From: JAAUUE01 sp943370025
Lineage (GTDB): Bacteria > Cyanobacteriota > Cyanobacteriia > Cyanobacteriales > JAAUUE01
Length of the DNA stretch: 64,000 bases
Assembly (NCBI GenBank): GCA_943370025.1
Contig: CALRPI020000015.1
Coordinates: 1-64,000 of the forward strand
Direction: 5' to 3'
Part shown: piece after piece, positions 7,840-17,199 of the stretch
How positions within the stretch are numbered: position 1 is the stretch's first letter
Layout of the letters: the number at the start of each line of letters is the position of its first letter
The notes under the pieces: model-generated
The model's database searches: none
Told to the model about the DNA's origin: nothing
Seen by the model: only the letters and a program-made list of their open reading frames with translations
Position numbers and translations under genes: made by a program

Positions 7840-8025
7840 ATGGAAAATATAGCTTGGTATATTATCAAACGTCCTAATCAAAGTTGTGAAGTGATTTCTG
7901 ATCGGGAACTTATGAATATTCCTAAGAGTAATATCTTAGAACAATGGGGTAGTTTTTCTACTCAAGGAGAAGCGATCGCCAAACGAGTGGGTTTAATTCG
8001 TGCTGGCAAGTGTCAACCGCTGTGA
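7840..8025 (+). CDS. Small conserved cyanobacterial protein (WYIIKRP...VGLIRAGKC type)
   Basis: The 61-residue product contains AWYIIKRPNQSCEVI, then EQWGSFSTQGEAIAKRVGL, then IRAGKCQPL. I recognise this as a short protein widespread in cyanobacteria, sometimes misleadingly labelled a transposase-family protein; its function is unknown. The GTG at 7825 in the same frame is an alternative start, but the ATG at 7840 fits the family better. Its last 33 bases overlap the 3' end of the convergent kinase gene. Confidence 0.65.
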   Translation: MENIAWYIIKRPNQSCEVISDRELMNIPKSNILEQWGSFSTQGEAIAKRVGLIRAGKCQPL

Positions 8026-10215
8026 CAAAGTAATGATAAACTCTGTCCCTTGACATGGCTGAGAAATACATTCTAAACTGCCTCGGTGTGTTTCCGTAAT
8101 AATTTTATAACTAATTGCCAGCCCTAAACCTGTTCCCTTCCCTACAGGCTTTGTAGTAAAGAAAGGATCAAATATTCTATTCCGCACTGTATATGGAATT
8201 CCATCAGCATTATCAGCAACTTTAATGATTATTTTTTGCTGGTTAATAATATTCGTTGTAATAGTGATTTTAGGGAAATTATTTTCATTAGTATTTTGCT
8301 TATGAAATTTATCTTCTAGAGCATCGATCGCATTCACTAATAGATTCATAAAAACCTGATTTAACTGCCCCGGATAGCATTCTATTAGTGGTAAATCACC
8401 GTACTGCTTATATATTTCTATCGCCGGGCGATCGCCTTTGCCCTGTAATCTACTTTGGAGAATCAGCAGAGTACTATCAATCCCCTCATGAATATCAGCA
8501 TTTTTAACTTCTGATTCATCTAACCTAGAGAAATTTCGTAACGACTTAACTATTCCTTGAATCCGATCAGCCCCTGTATTCATCGATGTCAAAACCTTGA
8601 TTAAATCTTCTTCGATAAACTCTAGATCGATACCTTGATCATTTATTTCTGCTGTAATGTTGTCATTTATATCACCATCTATATTGCCATGATATTTTTG
8701 ATAAATATGGATTACGGTTAACATGTTGTCAACATAGGATTGGGCATAGGCAATATTCCCAGCAATGAAATTTACTGGATTATTAATTTCATGGGCAACT
8801 CCTGCCACTAGCTGCCCCAGACTAGACATCTTTTCATTCTGAACTAGTTGTAATTGAGCAGTTTTCAACTCGTATAAAGTGGTTTCTAATTGTTGATTAT
8901 AGTTCTGGAGTTCAGAGCGAGATGAGCGTAGTTTGGCAATCATTTGGTTGAAGTTAGTTGCCAGAGTTCGCAACTCTCCATTCCCTTTAACTAAAATAGC
9001 CTGATCTAAATTGCCTTGAGTTACTTGATTGACAGAGGCACTCAAAGATTGAATTGGTTTCACAATCCAAGAGGAGGTTTTGATGCCAATCACGAGGGTA
9101 ATTAACAATGCTATGATGCAAAATAGTCCGGTTCTTTGATTATTAGCAATTATCTGTTCTAGGAACTCTTCTTCAGAAACAATAACTACAACTTGCCATT
9201 TTAAGCCATTGTTATCTTGAATTTGAGTAATCTCTGTAAAATAAGATCGATCGCCTATAATCACCTCATTACTTTTTTGATAATTTATTGAGTTAAGTTC
9301 TGTAATTATCTTTTCTTGAGGTAGTTGTTGCAAATATTTGCCTACTGCTTGAGTAATTGGGTTGCTACTCTCAGCAATATTAATTCTTTGAAATTTGTCT
9401 CCAACCTGACGAGATAGAGATTCTCCAGTAGAGGTGGCTACCAAATTGCCATCGGGTTCCATGATTAATGCCTGCCCAGTCTTGCCTACTTGTAATGTGG
9501 CCAGAAATTCGCTCAGGGCTTGCAGCCGGACTACGGTAGTCCCGACACCAATTAAACGTTGCTGCTGATCATAGAAGGGTAAAACTGCACTAATCTGGGG
9601 AGCGCGATCGACAAAATGTAAATATATCTCACTCCATGCCGCCTTGCCCGTCGCTACTGCCTTTTGATACCAAGGGCGTTTGCGGGGATCATAGTTAGGA
9701 GTCGTATTGGCTAGGGTAGTTTTCTCGCCGAGGGAGTTTGTCCGATAGGTAAGCAGATTAGAGCCTAGACTACGATAAGCAAGGGGCATCACAACCTCCC
9801 CACCACCTGCATTAGTCGCTGTTACCTGCTCACCCTGTTCATTAGCGATCGCAATTAGGTTAACTTGCGGAAATACCTGTACTTGCTTCCAAAGATATTT
9901 CTCCCAAGCAGGTAAATCTTGTAGATTTAAAGCTCCTAATTCAATCTGGTGGCTATTTAAGAGGTTAATCTGATGGGGAATCGTTTGATAATTGCCTAAA
10001 TTGGATGTAACTCGTTTAGTAATTTCTTGTTGTAGTTGATAGGCAAGGGTCTTAACTGCTTCCTCCCCGCTCTGAAAAGAGAGCCATCCCGTCAAACCCA
10101 CAGCCAGAGTCACTTGAGTGACCACAGGAATAACGACTACCCATCTAACTGGTAATTTTTGGGTAGCTTGTTGGAGGGGTAGCCAAATTTTTCTGATCAA
10201 CATAATTAAGGTCAA
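7993..10215 (-). CDS. Cache-HAMP sensor histidine kinase
   Basis: The 740-residue membrane kinase has a first membrane segment at residues ~24-46 and a periplasmic double-Cache sensor (~50-355). The Cache region has the signature YDPRKRPWYQKA near 175. A second membrane helix (~362-380), HAMP (~380-432), a coiled coil, and the H box GVAHEINNP with phospho-acceptor His475 follow. The C-terminal HATPase shows NQVFMNLLVNAIDALE, a DNADG box and GKGTGLGLAISYKI. It probably senses a small organic ligand outside the membrane and phosphorylates an unlinked regulator; none is encoded nearby. M5 is an alternative start. Confidence 0.93.
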   Translation of the reverse strand: MTLIMLIRKIWLPLQQATQKLPVRWVVVIPVVTQVTLAVGLTGWLSFQSGEEAVKTLAYQLQQEITKRVTSNLGNYQTIPHQINLLNSHQIELGALNLQDLPAWEKYLWKQVQVFPQVNLIAIANEQGEQVTATNAGGGEVVMPLAYRSLGSNLLTYRTNSLGEKTTLANTTPNYDPRKRPWYQKAVATGKAAWSEIYLHFVDRAPQISAVLPFYDQQQRLIGVGTTVVRLQALSEFLATLQVGKTGQALIMEPDGNLVATSTGESLSRQVGDKFQRINIAESSNPITQAVGKYLQQLPQEKIITELNSINYQKSNEVIIGDRSYFTEITQIQDNNGLKWQVVVIVSEEEFLEQIIANNQRTGLFCIIALLITLVIGIKTSSWIVKPIQSLSASVNQVTQGNLDQAILVKGNGELRTLATNFNQMIAKLRSSRSELQNYNQQLETTLYELKTAQLQLVQNEKMSSLGQLVAGVAHEINNPVNFIAGNIAYAQSYVDNMLTVIHIYQKYHGNIDGDINDNITAEINDQGIDLEFIEEDLIKVLTSMNTGADRIQGIVKSLRNFSRLDESEVKNADIHEGIDSTLLILQSRLQGKGDRPAIEIYKQYGDLPLIECYPGQLNQVFMNLLVNAIDALEDKFHKQNTNENNFPKITITTNIINQQKIIIKVADNADGIPYTVRNRIFDPFFTTKPVGKGTGLGLAISYKIITETHRGSLECISQPCQGTEFIITLSQRLTLASTN

Positions 10216-10385
10216 CTCAAGGGGAGATAGAGGTGAATACCCTGAGTATACTTGTAAGATATAATTACTTCAGGAAACCTCTATTAGACTTCTTGCCTTG
10301 GACTTCTTGCATAAATGATAAGAAGCATTTGCTCCCAGATGTATAACAATTCTAAATTTTTACTATAGCAATTATAAATCATTCA

Positions 10386-10452
10386 GCAATTCTTCTAAGG
10401 AAACACAGTTTCCTTATTTGTGGTGTGTCTCATTGGAACGCAAAGTGCTGTA
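10386..10452. repeat. Fused repeat fragments (families H and B)
   Basis: GCAATTCTTCTAAGGAAACA plus its CAGTTTCCTT arm (10386-10415) is one end of family H, seen also at 34228-34310 and 45576-45652. It runs directly into TTTGTGGTGTGTCTCATT...GTGCTGTA (to 10452), one end of family B. The rest of the 341-base gap between the two kinase genes holds no gene that I can support. Confidence 0.6.
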
Positions 10453-10556
10453 AGATGCTCATTTTGAAGAAACGCTCGATCGGGGAGTGTTTTTTAGTCT
10501 AGATGTTGAGTCTTGTAGGTTGGGTTATGAGAGTATTTTTTTGGGGATTGCAATAA

Positions 10557-11912
10557 TTATTCTTCGACCTCTGCGGGAGCTATCTCTAGAGGCAGAATTA
10601 TTTCAAACTCTGTGCCCTTATTCAGTTCTGAAATAAGTCTCAATTTCCCGCCATGTTTTTCAGTAATAATTTGGTAACTAATTGCTAACCCCAAACCTGT
10701 GCCTTTTTCAGCAGATTTAGTTGTAAAAAACATATCAAAGATTTTCTCTTGAACTTCTGGGGGCATCCCGTCAGCATTGTCGGCAATTTTAATCGAAACC
10801 TCTTGGGGACTAAGAATGCTAGTTGTAATTGTTAATCTAGGAGTTTGCAAGACAGAGCCTTGGGCTTTCTCTCGTGCCTGCTTATCTTCTAGAGCATCGA
10901 TCGCATTACTCAGGATATTCATAAAAACCTGACTTAGCTGCCCAGAATAACAGTTGACTAGGGGAATTTCTCCATAGTGCTTAACTACCTCAATCCCATA
11001 CTTGAGACGACTTTTAATTAAGAGGAGGGTATTATCAATACATTCATGGATACTGGTTTCTTTCTTCGTCGTCCCCCCCATATGAGAGAATGTCCGTAGC
11101 CCATTTACCAATTCTTTAATGCGTTCAGAAGCTAATCCCACACTTTTTAATAAACTAGGTAAGTCCTCATAGAGAAAATCCAACTCCACCTCGTCTTTTA
11201 ACTCTTCTATTTCACTAGAACTTTGAGGATATTCCAGTTCATAGGCATGGGCAACTTTGATTAAAGATTGACAGTAATTATTGAGATATTGCAAGTTGCC
11301 GACAATCGTATTCACTGGGTTTCTAATTTCATGAGCCACCCCCGCCACCATCTGCCCCAAAATTGCCATTTTCTCTGTCTGCATCATTTGCTTTTGGGTT
11401 TGCTGCCGAATCAACTCAGCACTAAGTTCCTGAATTTGGGATTGGGCAATTAAGAGTTGATGGACATCAACAATTCGGTAATCTTGGGCAGATAACCTAA
11501 CTAGGATTGGTTCGTAGCGTTCCTTGGGCGATCGCATCAAAGCAGACCGAGCCGCATCTACAACTAGACTATGCTTCGGCAAGATCAGCATATCCTGATG
11601 CACAATTTTGTGCAGGGAGAGAATCGGCCGCTTGAGAAATAGCGATCGACCAAAGGGACGACTCAGGTAGTCCCGAAATACTGACCGGGAAATCATACCT
11701 AAAAAATTATTATCCTCAACAATAATTATCCCCGGCAACAGGGGATGGGCATCTAGTAATTCCCCCACATACCTGCCAGTTTCGGTAGTTCCCACCTGAA
11801 CCTTATACAACCACAAAGCTTCTAGGTTAGAATCCAAACGAATTTCTTGGCTTGGGGGATCAGAAATCGTTATAATCTCTGACTGAGTTGCAGGGGAGTT
11901 TACCGTATTCAT
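10557..11912 (-). CDS. Cytoplasmic histidine kinase with CBS-like sensor
   Basis: The 451-residue soluble kinase has an N-terminal region (~25-155) resembling a CBS-domain pair: HPLLPGIIIVEDNNFLGMIS and then YEPILVRLSAQDYRIVDVHQL. CBS pairs bind adenosine nucleotides. A coiled coil and the H box GVAHEIRNPV (His194) follow. The HATPase has NQVFMN-type N box, IADNADGMP, and KGTGLGLAISYQI. The kinase core closely matches the neighbouring kinase at 7993-10215, so the two are probably paralogues. No response regulator is adjacent. Confidence 0.88.
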   Translation of the reverse strand: MNTVNSPATQSEIITISDPPSQEIRLDSNLEALWLYKVQVGTTETGRYVGELLDAHPLLPGIIIVEDNNFLGMISRSVFRDYLSRPFGRSLFLKRPILSLHKIVHQDMLILPKHSLVVDAARSALMRSPKERYEPILVRLSAQDYRIVDVHQLLIAQSQIQELSAELIRQQTQKQMMQTEKMAILGQMVAGVAHEIRNPVNTIVGNLQYLNNYCQSLIKVAHAYELEYPQSSSEIEELKDEVELDFLYEDLPSLLKSVGLASERIKELVNGLRTFSHMGGTTKKETSIHECIDNTLLLIKSRLKYGIEVVKHYGEIPLVNCYSGQLSQVFMNILSNAIDALEDKQAREKAQGSVLQTPRLTITTSILSPQEVSIKIADNADGMPPEVQEKIFDMFFTTKSAEKGTGLGLAISYQIITEKHGGKLRLISELNKGTEFEIILPLEIAPAEVEE

Positions 11913-12122
11913 TGTATTTAAGGATTGGAGATAGGGTTAAAGGAACCCGGTAAATATCAGGGGATTCCTGCTAGAAGCTAGTTAATAGTTAGGGTAAATA
12001 CAATCTAAATTATGATTAGATGCTAACACACATAACTAAAAATTTGGCAGATTAATTCACTTAATCTAACCTTAACTTTGCACCCTGAAATTATATTTTA
12101 AGACTATCTAAATTAATCTTAA

Positions 12123-12383
12123 TTAGCTACCTATATTCACCTGTTCTTGCAGCCATGGGTCTATAGCTTGACCATCTTTACGGCGGAGTTCGATCTCTAT
12201 GGAAATTACTAGATTGGAGCCGGGAGGTGCCGGTTTTTTGTGAAACAAAATCTCGTATTCTTCAGGATTCTGATTATGGGATTTTAACCAATCCTGTACT
12301 TTAATCGGAGCAAAAATTCCCTGCCCTTCTTGGAAAAGGCGACTGATTTGCATTTGTAAGTTATAAGGATTTATCCGTGCCAT
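12123..12383 (-). CDS. Small hypothetical protein downstream of the RNase gene
   Basis: The 86-residue protein begins RINPYNLQMQISRLFQEGQG and has a beta-rich C-terminal half, NLVISIEIELRRKDGQAIDP. It starts 6 bases after the RNase stop codon on the same strand, so it is almost certainly co-transcribed and perhaps coupled. I do not recognise the family. No cysteine, metal or catalytic motif is visible. Confidence 0.65.
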   Translation of the reverse strand: MARINPYNLQMQISRLFQEGQGIFAPIKVQDWLKSHNQNPEEYEILFHKKPAPPGSNLVISIEIELRRKDGQAIDPWLQEQVNIGS

Positions 12384-12389
12384 AGTTTT

Positions 12390-14399
12390 CTAATTAGCTG
12401 TACCTTGGTTAATTAGTTCTCGAAACTGGATCATATCTTGGCGGGGATCCACATGGCTGACCTGAACCTCGATGCGATCGCCCAACTTTACCTGTCGATT
12501 AAACCGGATGGGCAATTCTAATCCTAGATCCTCCAGCAGGATCAAGCCCAGATTTTCATGCTCCCTCAGCCAACGCAATACTAGTGCCTGCCACACCTGA
12601 TCGGCGTTCTGGCGCAGAAACTCCAGACCCCAATAGCGATTAGTCTGCCGCTCCACCAAGGTCGCTTCGTAGGCAGAACTGGTGACACTCTGGAGGACTT
12701 GCTGGAGTTCTACTAAAGAGAAAGGCAGGGTTGCTCCCCGGAGATGGGCTTTGATTTGAAAATGTGCCAAGAGGTCTGTGTAGCGGCGGATGGGAGAGGT
12801 GACTTGGGTGTAGGTATTGAGAGCGAGGCTAGAATGGCGGGCGGGGCTGGTGGACATCTCACTCCGGGGCATACAACGGCGCAAAGCGCACGATCGCACT
12901 GGTCCAGAAGGAAGTTGCAATAGCTCTTCTTCTGAGGGCAGTTCTGGCTGGGGTTGACTGCGAAAAGGGAGAGGTAGTTGGTGTTCTTGCCCGTAGCGTC
13001 CCGCCACTTCTCCAGCCAGAATCATCATTTCTGCCACCAGTTGCCGCGAAGCTGTGTCGTCCAGAAGTTCCACACTCACTGCCGATTCATCTTCCACCTT
13101 GATAATTGCTTCAGGCAGACGGATAGTGACAGAGCCTTGGGAACGTCGCCATAATTCACGTTTTTTTGACCAAGCGGCGATCGCTTCTAGTTCCTGCTCT
13201 CCCTGCACCCCCAGTAAGAGCATTTCATCCACATCTTCATAGGTGAGGCGGTAGGTGGGCTTAATTAGGCTGGGGTGAATTTCGTACTCCTCGACAGCCC
13301 CAGATGCGTCGAGAATTACCCCAAAACTTAGCGCGGGACATAGTTGCCCCTGCCGCAAGCTCATGGGACCTGTGGCTAGGTCAGGGGGAAACATGGGAAT
13401 CATCCCCGTAGGCAGATATACTGTCGTGCTGCGTTTTCTGGCTTCTGTATCTAGCTCATCGCCGGGAACCACCAAGCGAGAAGGATCGGCAATGTGAATC
13501 CACAGCCGCTGCTGCCCTGTGGCTAGATATTCCACGCTCAAGCCATCGTCAATCTCTTTGGTACTCTCATCATCAATGGTGTAGACCTTGAGGTGAGTTA
13601 GATCAAGACGGCGATCGGCATCGGCATCATCAGGGTAGGTAGCAAGACATTGTTCAGCCACGGTCAGCACCTTAGGAGAGAATTGCAGGGGAATTTGACT
13701 ACGCCGCAGGAATAAATTTTCGTTGGGACTCCACCATTTTAGGTCGAGGAGTAACTGCCAAGCAGCATCAGGATAGTTGGGGCGGTGGAGAATACTAAGA
13801 ATTTCTTGGGCGGCTTTGACTGGGGTTTCTGGTTGGAGTACCCATTTTTCTAAGGCTTCAAGGCGGGGCCGATCGCTTTCCTGCCAGACCACTTCCTGCC
13901 CTGCCAATCGATCGTGCACCCGCTGAAAAAACTCTTGCTCTGAACGTTGCCTTTGCTCGGCGACAGTAATTTGGTGTTTAATATCCGCAATGACATTGGC
14001 AGGGCGGGGTTCATAGCTATCTGCCTTTTGCTTAAAGTAGAGCTTGTCTTCCGAAAGCAGGTAATAGGCGGCGTAGCACAATTCCGGGCTTTGGTCAGAA
14101 AATAGGATCTGCGCCATACCGGGAATATTTACTACTTCTCCGTCTTCCACGAGCAGTTCCCAAGCAACTTCTAAACTAGAAGGGTCTAGGTAGGGCTGAA
14201 CAGTCTGCCAGAATTTAGACAGATCACTCGATTTATAGGTATTACCTTTGACTTCGTAGGTGACCTGGCGGGGGTGGATTGTGTGGGATTGCTGGCGATC
14301 GTCCACCACTACCCAGTGTTTCTTGCCCTCTGGACGAGTGACGATCGCCAGCCTGCGTTCGCCCTGTAGCCGAAATTCAATCAGAGTTCCTGTTTCCAC
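12390..14399 (-). CDS. RNase II/R family 3'-5' exoribonuclease
   Basis: The 669-residue enzyme degrades RNA from the 3' end. An N-terminal RNA-binding region precedes the RNB catalytic domain (~260-600). The metal-binding acid cluster is IDDESTKEIDDGLSVE, followed by LWIHIADPSRLV, STTVYLPTGMIPMFPPDLA, and YTQVTSPIRRYTDLLAH. A short S1-like end (DRIEVQVSHVDPRQDMIQF) closes it. It is shorter than E. coli RNase R and similar to RNase II. It sits downstream of rpmG and rpsR, an order I know from other cyanobacteria. Confidence 0.92.
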   Translation of the reverse strand: METGTLIEFRLQGERRLAIVTRPEGKKHWVVVDDRQQSHTIHPRQVTYEVKGNTYKSSDLSKFWQTVQPYLDPSSLEVAWELLVEDGEVVNIPGMAQILFSDQSPELCYAAYYLLSEDKLYFKQKADSYEPRPANVIADIKHQITVAEQRQRSEQEFFQRVHDRLAGQEVVWQESDRPRLEALEKWVLQPETPVKAAQEILSILHRPNYPDAAWQLLLDLKWWSPNENLFLRRSQIPLQFSPKVLTVAEQCLATYPDDADADRRLDLTHLKVYTIDDESTKEIDDGLSVEYLATGQQRLWIHIADPSRLVVPGDELDTEARKRSTTVYLPTGMIPMFPPDLATGPMSLRQGQLCPALSFGVILDASGAVEEYEIHPSLIKPTYRLTYEDVDEMLLLGVQGEQELEAIAAWSKKRELWRRSQGSVTIRLPEAIIKVEDESAVSVELLDDTASRQLVAEMMILAGEVAGRYGQEHQLPLPFRSQPQPELPSEEELLQLPSGPVRSCALRRCMPRSEMSTSPARHSSLALNTYTQVTSPIRRYTDLLAHFQIKAHLRGATLPFSLVELQQVLQSVTSSAYEATLVERQTNRYWGLEFLRQNADQVWQALVLRWLREHENLGLILLEDLGLELPIRFNRQVKLGDRIEVQVSHVDPRQDMIQFRELINQGTAN

Positions 14400-14456
14400 A
14401 TCTTGCTAGCTATTAGCCCTTAAGTCATGAATTATTCGATGGCAGAGCCTGATCCC

Positions 14457-14491
14457 AAATCAAAAAAAGGATGAAACCATTTTTTTGATTT
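14457..14491. terminator. Hairpin AAATCAAAAAAA/TTTTTTTGATTT (family G)
   Basis: Twelve-base perfect arms flank GGATGAAACCA, giving an A/T-rich stem and a run of T on either strand. Near-identical hairpins lie at 27376-27420 and 33093-33127, so this is a repeated element as well as a possible rho-independent terminator. It lies between rpsR and the RNase gene. Confidence 0.55.
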
Positions 14492-14620
14492 AAATCCTTA
14501 AACAGTGAGCTACTCAATATCTTAGTTGTATCAAGCATTTGGCAAAATGGCATGAGTTGTGGTGCTGGCAATAACCAACTAAAAACCACACCGCTAGATT
14601 AATGAATAACGCGCAAGATA

Positions 14621-14836
14621 CTAACCTTCAGCATTAATGAAAGGTAACAGAGCCACAATTCTTGCCTGTTTAACAGCTTGGGTGAGATCCCGTTGTTGCT
14701 TAGCAGTCAAACCAGTAATCCGCCGGGGCAGAATTTTTCCCCGCTCTGTGATAAAGCGGCGGAGAAGTTCGATGTCTTTGTAGTCAATGGGAGTGCCGGG
14801 TTTGATGGGGGAAAGACGTTTACGGAAGTAAGCCAT
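14621..14836 (-). CDS. rpsR: 30S ribosomal protein S18
   Basis: The 71-residue basic protein of the small subunit matches cyanobacterial S18. Visible blocks are IDYKDIELLRRFITERGKI, then LPRRITGLTAKQQRDLTQAV, and KQARIVALLPFI. S18 binds the 16S central domain beside S6. It lies 86 bases downstream of rpmG on the same strand, the usual cyanobacterial/plastid pair. Confidence 0.98.
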   Translation of the reverse strand: MAYFRKRLSPIKPGTPIDYKDIELLRRFITERGKILPRRITGLTAKQQRDLTQAVKQARIVALLPFINAEG

Positions 14837-14922
14837 AGTTTTTAGGTAATTATGAGGTTTAGTTAGGTTATTTAGGTTAAGTATGCTGGGTTAGTATATA
14901 GTCGGAAATTTTTCCTGAATTT

Positions 14923-15117
14923 TTACTTGATTTCCTTATGGGTAGTGTGCTTGTTGCAGTGGCGGCAGAATTTCTTTAGCTCCAAACGAGCAGTGGTGTT
15001 GCGACGATTTTTCATGGTGGTATAGCGAGATACCCCAGCCGATCGCTTGTCTAGATTACTGCGGCACTCAGTACACTCTAGGGTAATAATGATCCGAACT
15101 CCTTTTTTAGCAGCCAT
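14923..15117 (-). CDS. rpmG: 50S ribosomal protein L33
   Basis: The 64-residue large-subunit protein has the zinc-type L33 pattern: CTECRS (first CxxC) and FCRHCNKHTTHKEIK (second CxxC), with SRYTTMKNRRNTTARLELKK between. All four cysteines are present, so it is the zinc-binding form. It is first of the rpmG-rpsR pair. Confidence 0.98.
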   Translation of the reverse strand: MAAKKGVRIIITLECTECRSNLDKRSAGVSRYTTMKNRRNTTARLELKKFCRHCNKHTTHKEIK

Positions 15118-15178
15118 AGGTTTCTATTGGAAAAGTTTACTTAATTAGTACTTAATTAGTTAATGTAGGCACAGTCTT

Positions 15179-15754
15179 TTATTGTCTCATAGACCGTTGA
15201 ATTTTAGCAACTAGCTTTTTTAGGCGCAAATCTAGGGAAAAGCCCCGTTGACTTTGGGCTGTGATGGTTTTGGCGAGGCGATCGTGGAACGCTTGGCGAT
15301 AATCTTCATCCCCCAAAGCCAGCACACAGTCAATAATTAGGGGTGTGGTCAGCAAGACTAAAATCATGGCGTTGGTCAAGCCAATCATCAAACCATTGGC
15401 TGCTAATACTGCCCCCACCCCAGTAATCCCTTCCCGCTTCGTCATCGCCAACAGGGTTGGGATCCGGTTCGCTCCCTCCTCTAACACCTTCATATCCAAA
15501 GCCCAGCGCCCCAAGCTCTGCCCCCGATTGTTGGCAGGCAAAAACACCCGCAGACAAATCCACCCACAGGCAAATACTACCGATTGCAGCAATCCTGCCC
15601 CAGCAAAGGGTAAACTAATTAGCCAGATGGTGAAAAAATCGATCGCAAAAGCCCCCACCCTTCTCCCCCAAGGCACTTTTGGCGCTCGGAAGGGTATGCG
15701 ATCGTCTCTTTCTTCTGGTGGCTCTCTAAATTTTTCAATAGACATAGGTTTCAA
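15179..15754 (-). CDS. RDD family membrane protein
   Basis: The 191-residue protein has the RDD signature: WGRRVGAFAIDFFTIWLIS (Arg and Asp on the first helix) and, later, NNRGQSLGRWALDMKV. Three to four membrane helices follow. RDD proteins are small inner-membrane proteins, some acting as Na+/H+ antiporters; the role here is unknown. M4 (at 15745) is an equally good start. It ends 61 bases upstream of rpmG. Confidence 0.85.
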   Translation of the reverse strand: MKPMSIEKFREPPEERDDRIPFRAPKVPWGRRVGAFAIDFFTIWLISLPFAGAGLLQSVVFACGWICLRVFLPANNRGQSLGRWALDMKVLEEGANRIPTLLAMTKREGITGVGAVLAANGLMIGLTNAMILVLLTTPLIIDCVLALGDEDYRQAFHDRLAKTITAQSQRGFSLDLRLKKLVAKIQRSMRQ

Positions 15755-15891
15755 TAGACATAAGTTCTAAAGGAAGCGATCGCCAAGAACCAAAATTCGA
15801 TAATTTTGTTGGATTTTGTTTGGATCTATCGCTTATAATCCTACGCTAAAAGTCTGATTTTGGACTAGCTACCCCTGTTAAACTACCTCTC

Positions 15892-16011
15892 GTAGGGTGG
15901 GCATTGCCCACCAATTTTGATGATGCTTATCATTTGGGTTGCCACATGAATAGTTCCTATCTTTGATTACTTATCTCAAATTCCTGAACAGGTGGGCAAT
16001 GCCCACCCTAC
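15892..16011. repeat. Inverted repeat, family E, copy 1
   Basis: Arms GTAGGGTGGGCATTGCCCAC (from 15892) and GTGGGCAATGCCCACCCTAC (ending 16011) flank about 78 bases. Each arm itself contains the palindrome GTGGGCATTGCCCAC. A second copy with the same arms is at 39192-39315. It lies in the divergent gap between the RDD gene and the methylase gene and may carry their promoters. Confidence 0.7.
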
Positions 16012-16047
16012 TTAAAGTATTATTATTGATAATAATTGATATTAAAT

Positions 16048-16893
16048 ATGGCAGCAAAAAATGAATTAGTTAAACCTTTCTTGAAATGGGCTGGGGGAAA
16101 GCGGCAGCTTCAGGAAGTTTTAAGAGCTAATCTGCCTAGTCAGTGGGATCGGAATACAAAATCCTATTTTGAGCCTTTTATTGGTGGTGGAGCAATGCTC
16201 TTTGATCTCCAACCACCCCAAGCAACTATTAGCGATCGTAATCCTCAATTAATTGACTGCTATGAAGTCATTCGAGATACTGTAGATGAACTAATTGAAG
16301 AGTTAAAAAAGCACTCCAATGAGGAGAGCTATTACTACAATCTTCGGGACTGGGATCGCAATGATATTCTATCTACAAAAAGCAAGATTGAATCAGTCGC
16401 CAGAATTATTTTCTTAAACAAAACCTGTTATAACGGACTATTTCGAGTTAATGCTGCTGGTCAATTTAATGTTCCGTTTGGCAGATATAAAAACCCGAAT
16501 ATCTTAGATATGTCTGGACTAAAAGCCGTTAGTGCATATTTCCATACTTGCAAGATTAATATTCTCAATGAGGATTTTCAATTGGCAGTTAGTAAAGCTG
16601 AATCTGGAGATTTCATCTATTTCGATCCTCCCTATGATCCCATATCTAGCACAGCTTCTTTTACTAGCTACTATGTGAACAAATTTGATAAAGATGAGCA
16701 AATTAGACTCAAAGAAACCTTTGATGATCTTAATCATAGAGGCTGCCATGTCCTCTTGAGTAATGCCTATACTGATTTTATTCGGGATTTGTATCGTGAT
16801 TATGAACAGGTCAAGGTTTCGGCTACTCGATCGATCAACTCTGTTGCCACGAAAAGAGGCAAGGTTGAAGAGGTATTAATCAAAAATTACTAG
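16048..16893 (+). CDS. Dam-type DNA adenine methyltransferase (D12 class)
   Basis: The 281-residue enzyme transfers methyl from S-adenosylmethionine to adenine N6, most likely in GATC. The AdoMet motif is FLKWAGGKRQL (residues ~10-20), YFEPFIGGGAMLF follows, and the catalytic DPPY is in FIYFDPPYDPISS. The end matches DpnM-type enzymes: RSINSVATKRGKVEEVLIKNY. The ATG at 16048 is preferred over an in-frame TTG at 16036 because the family starts close to the motif. No restriction partner is adjacent, so it appears solitary. Cyanobacterial homologues methylate the GATC inside the HIP1 octamer. Confidence 0.93.
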   Translation: MAAKNELVKPFLKWAGGKRQLQEVLRANLPSQWDRNTKSYFEPFIGGGAMLFDLQPPQATISDRNPQLIDCYEVIRDTVDELIEELKKHSNEESYYYNLRDWDRNDILSTKSKIESVARIIFLNKTCYNGLFRVNAAGQFNVPFGRYKNPNILDMSGLKAVSAYFHTCKINILNEDFQLAVSKAESGDFIYFDPPYDPISSTASFTSYYVNKFDKDEQIRLKETFDDLNHRGCHVLLSNAYTDFIRDLYRDYEQVKVSATRSINSVATKRGKVEEVLIKNY

Positions 16894-17002
16894 TTTTTAT
16901 TTAGTTTTGTAGTAGTTCGACAAATTTAAAGTATTGGGTTTAACACAAGATAGTTAAAACGTTTTGGAATTAATTTATCCCAGACTCTAGGCTTGTCATG
17001 GT

Positions 17003-17178
17003 AATAGGGGTTTCGCATTTGCGCTAGAGATTTAATTGTTTATAGGTTTGAGTCCGCAAATGCCAAACCCTCCTTGATTCCCATCGACAATTATCCCGCA
17101 GAATCAAGAGAGTAGCGCATTTGCGGAAAAGATTTCTTGTTTCATGGGATAACTGTCTCGCAAATACGCTACCCCTAC
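17003..17178. repeat. Two related hairpins (family J, GCATTTGCG type)
   Basis: GGTTTCGCATTTGCG (17009-17023) pairs with CGCAAATGCCAAACC (ending about 17070). A second pair, GTAGCGCATTTGCGG (from about 17112) and TCGCAAATACGCTACCC (ending about 17175), follows. The shared GCATTTGCG/CGCAAATGC core marks them as related. They occupy most of the 306-base gap between the convergent methylase and pentapeptide genes; the rest shows nothing recognisable. Confidence 0.55.
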
Positions 17179-17199
17179 AACCCTTGTTTATATTTATTA

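Noticed and set aside
15330..15770. Long antisense frames over the RDD gene.
   Set aside because: Shadow frames of a clearly conserved gene, with no plausible product.
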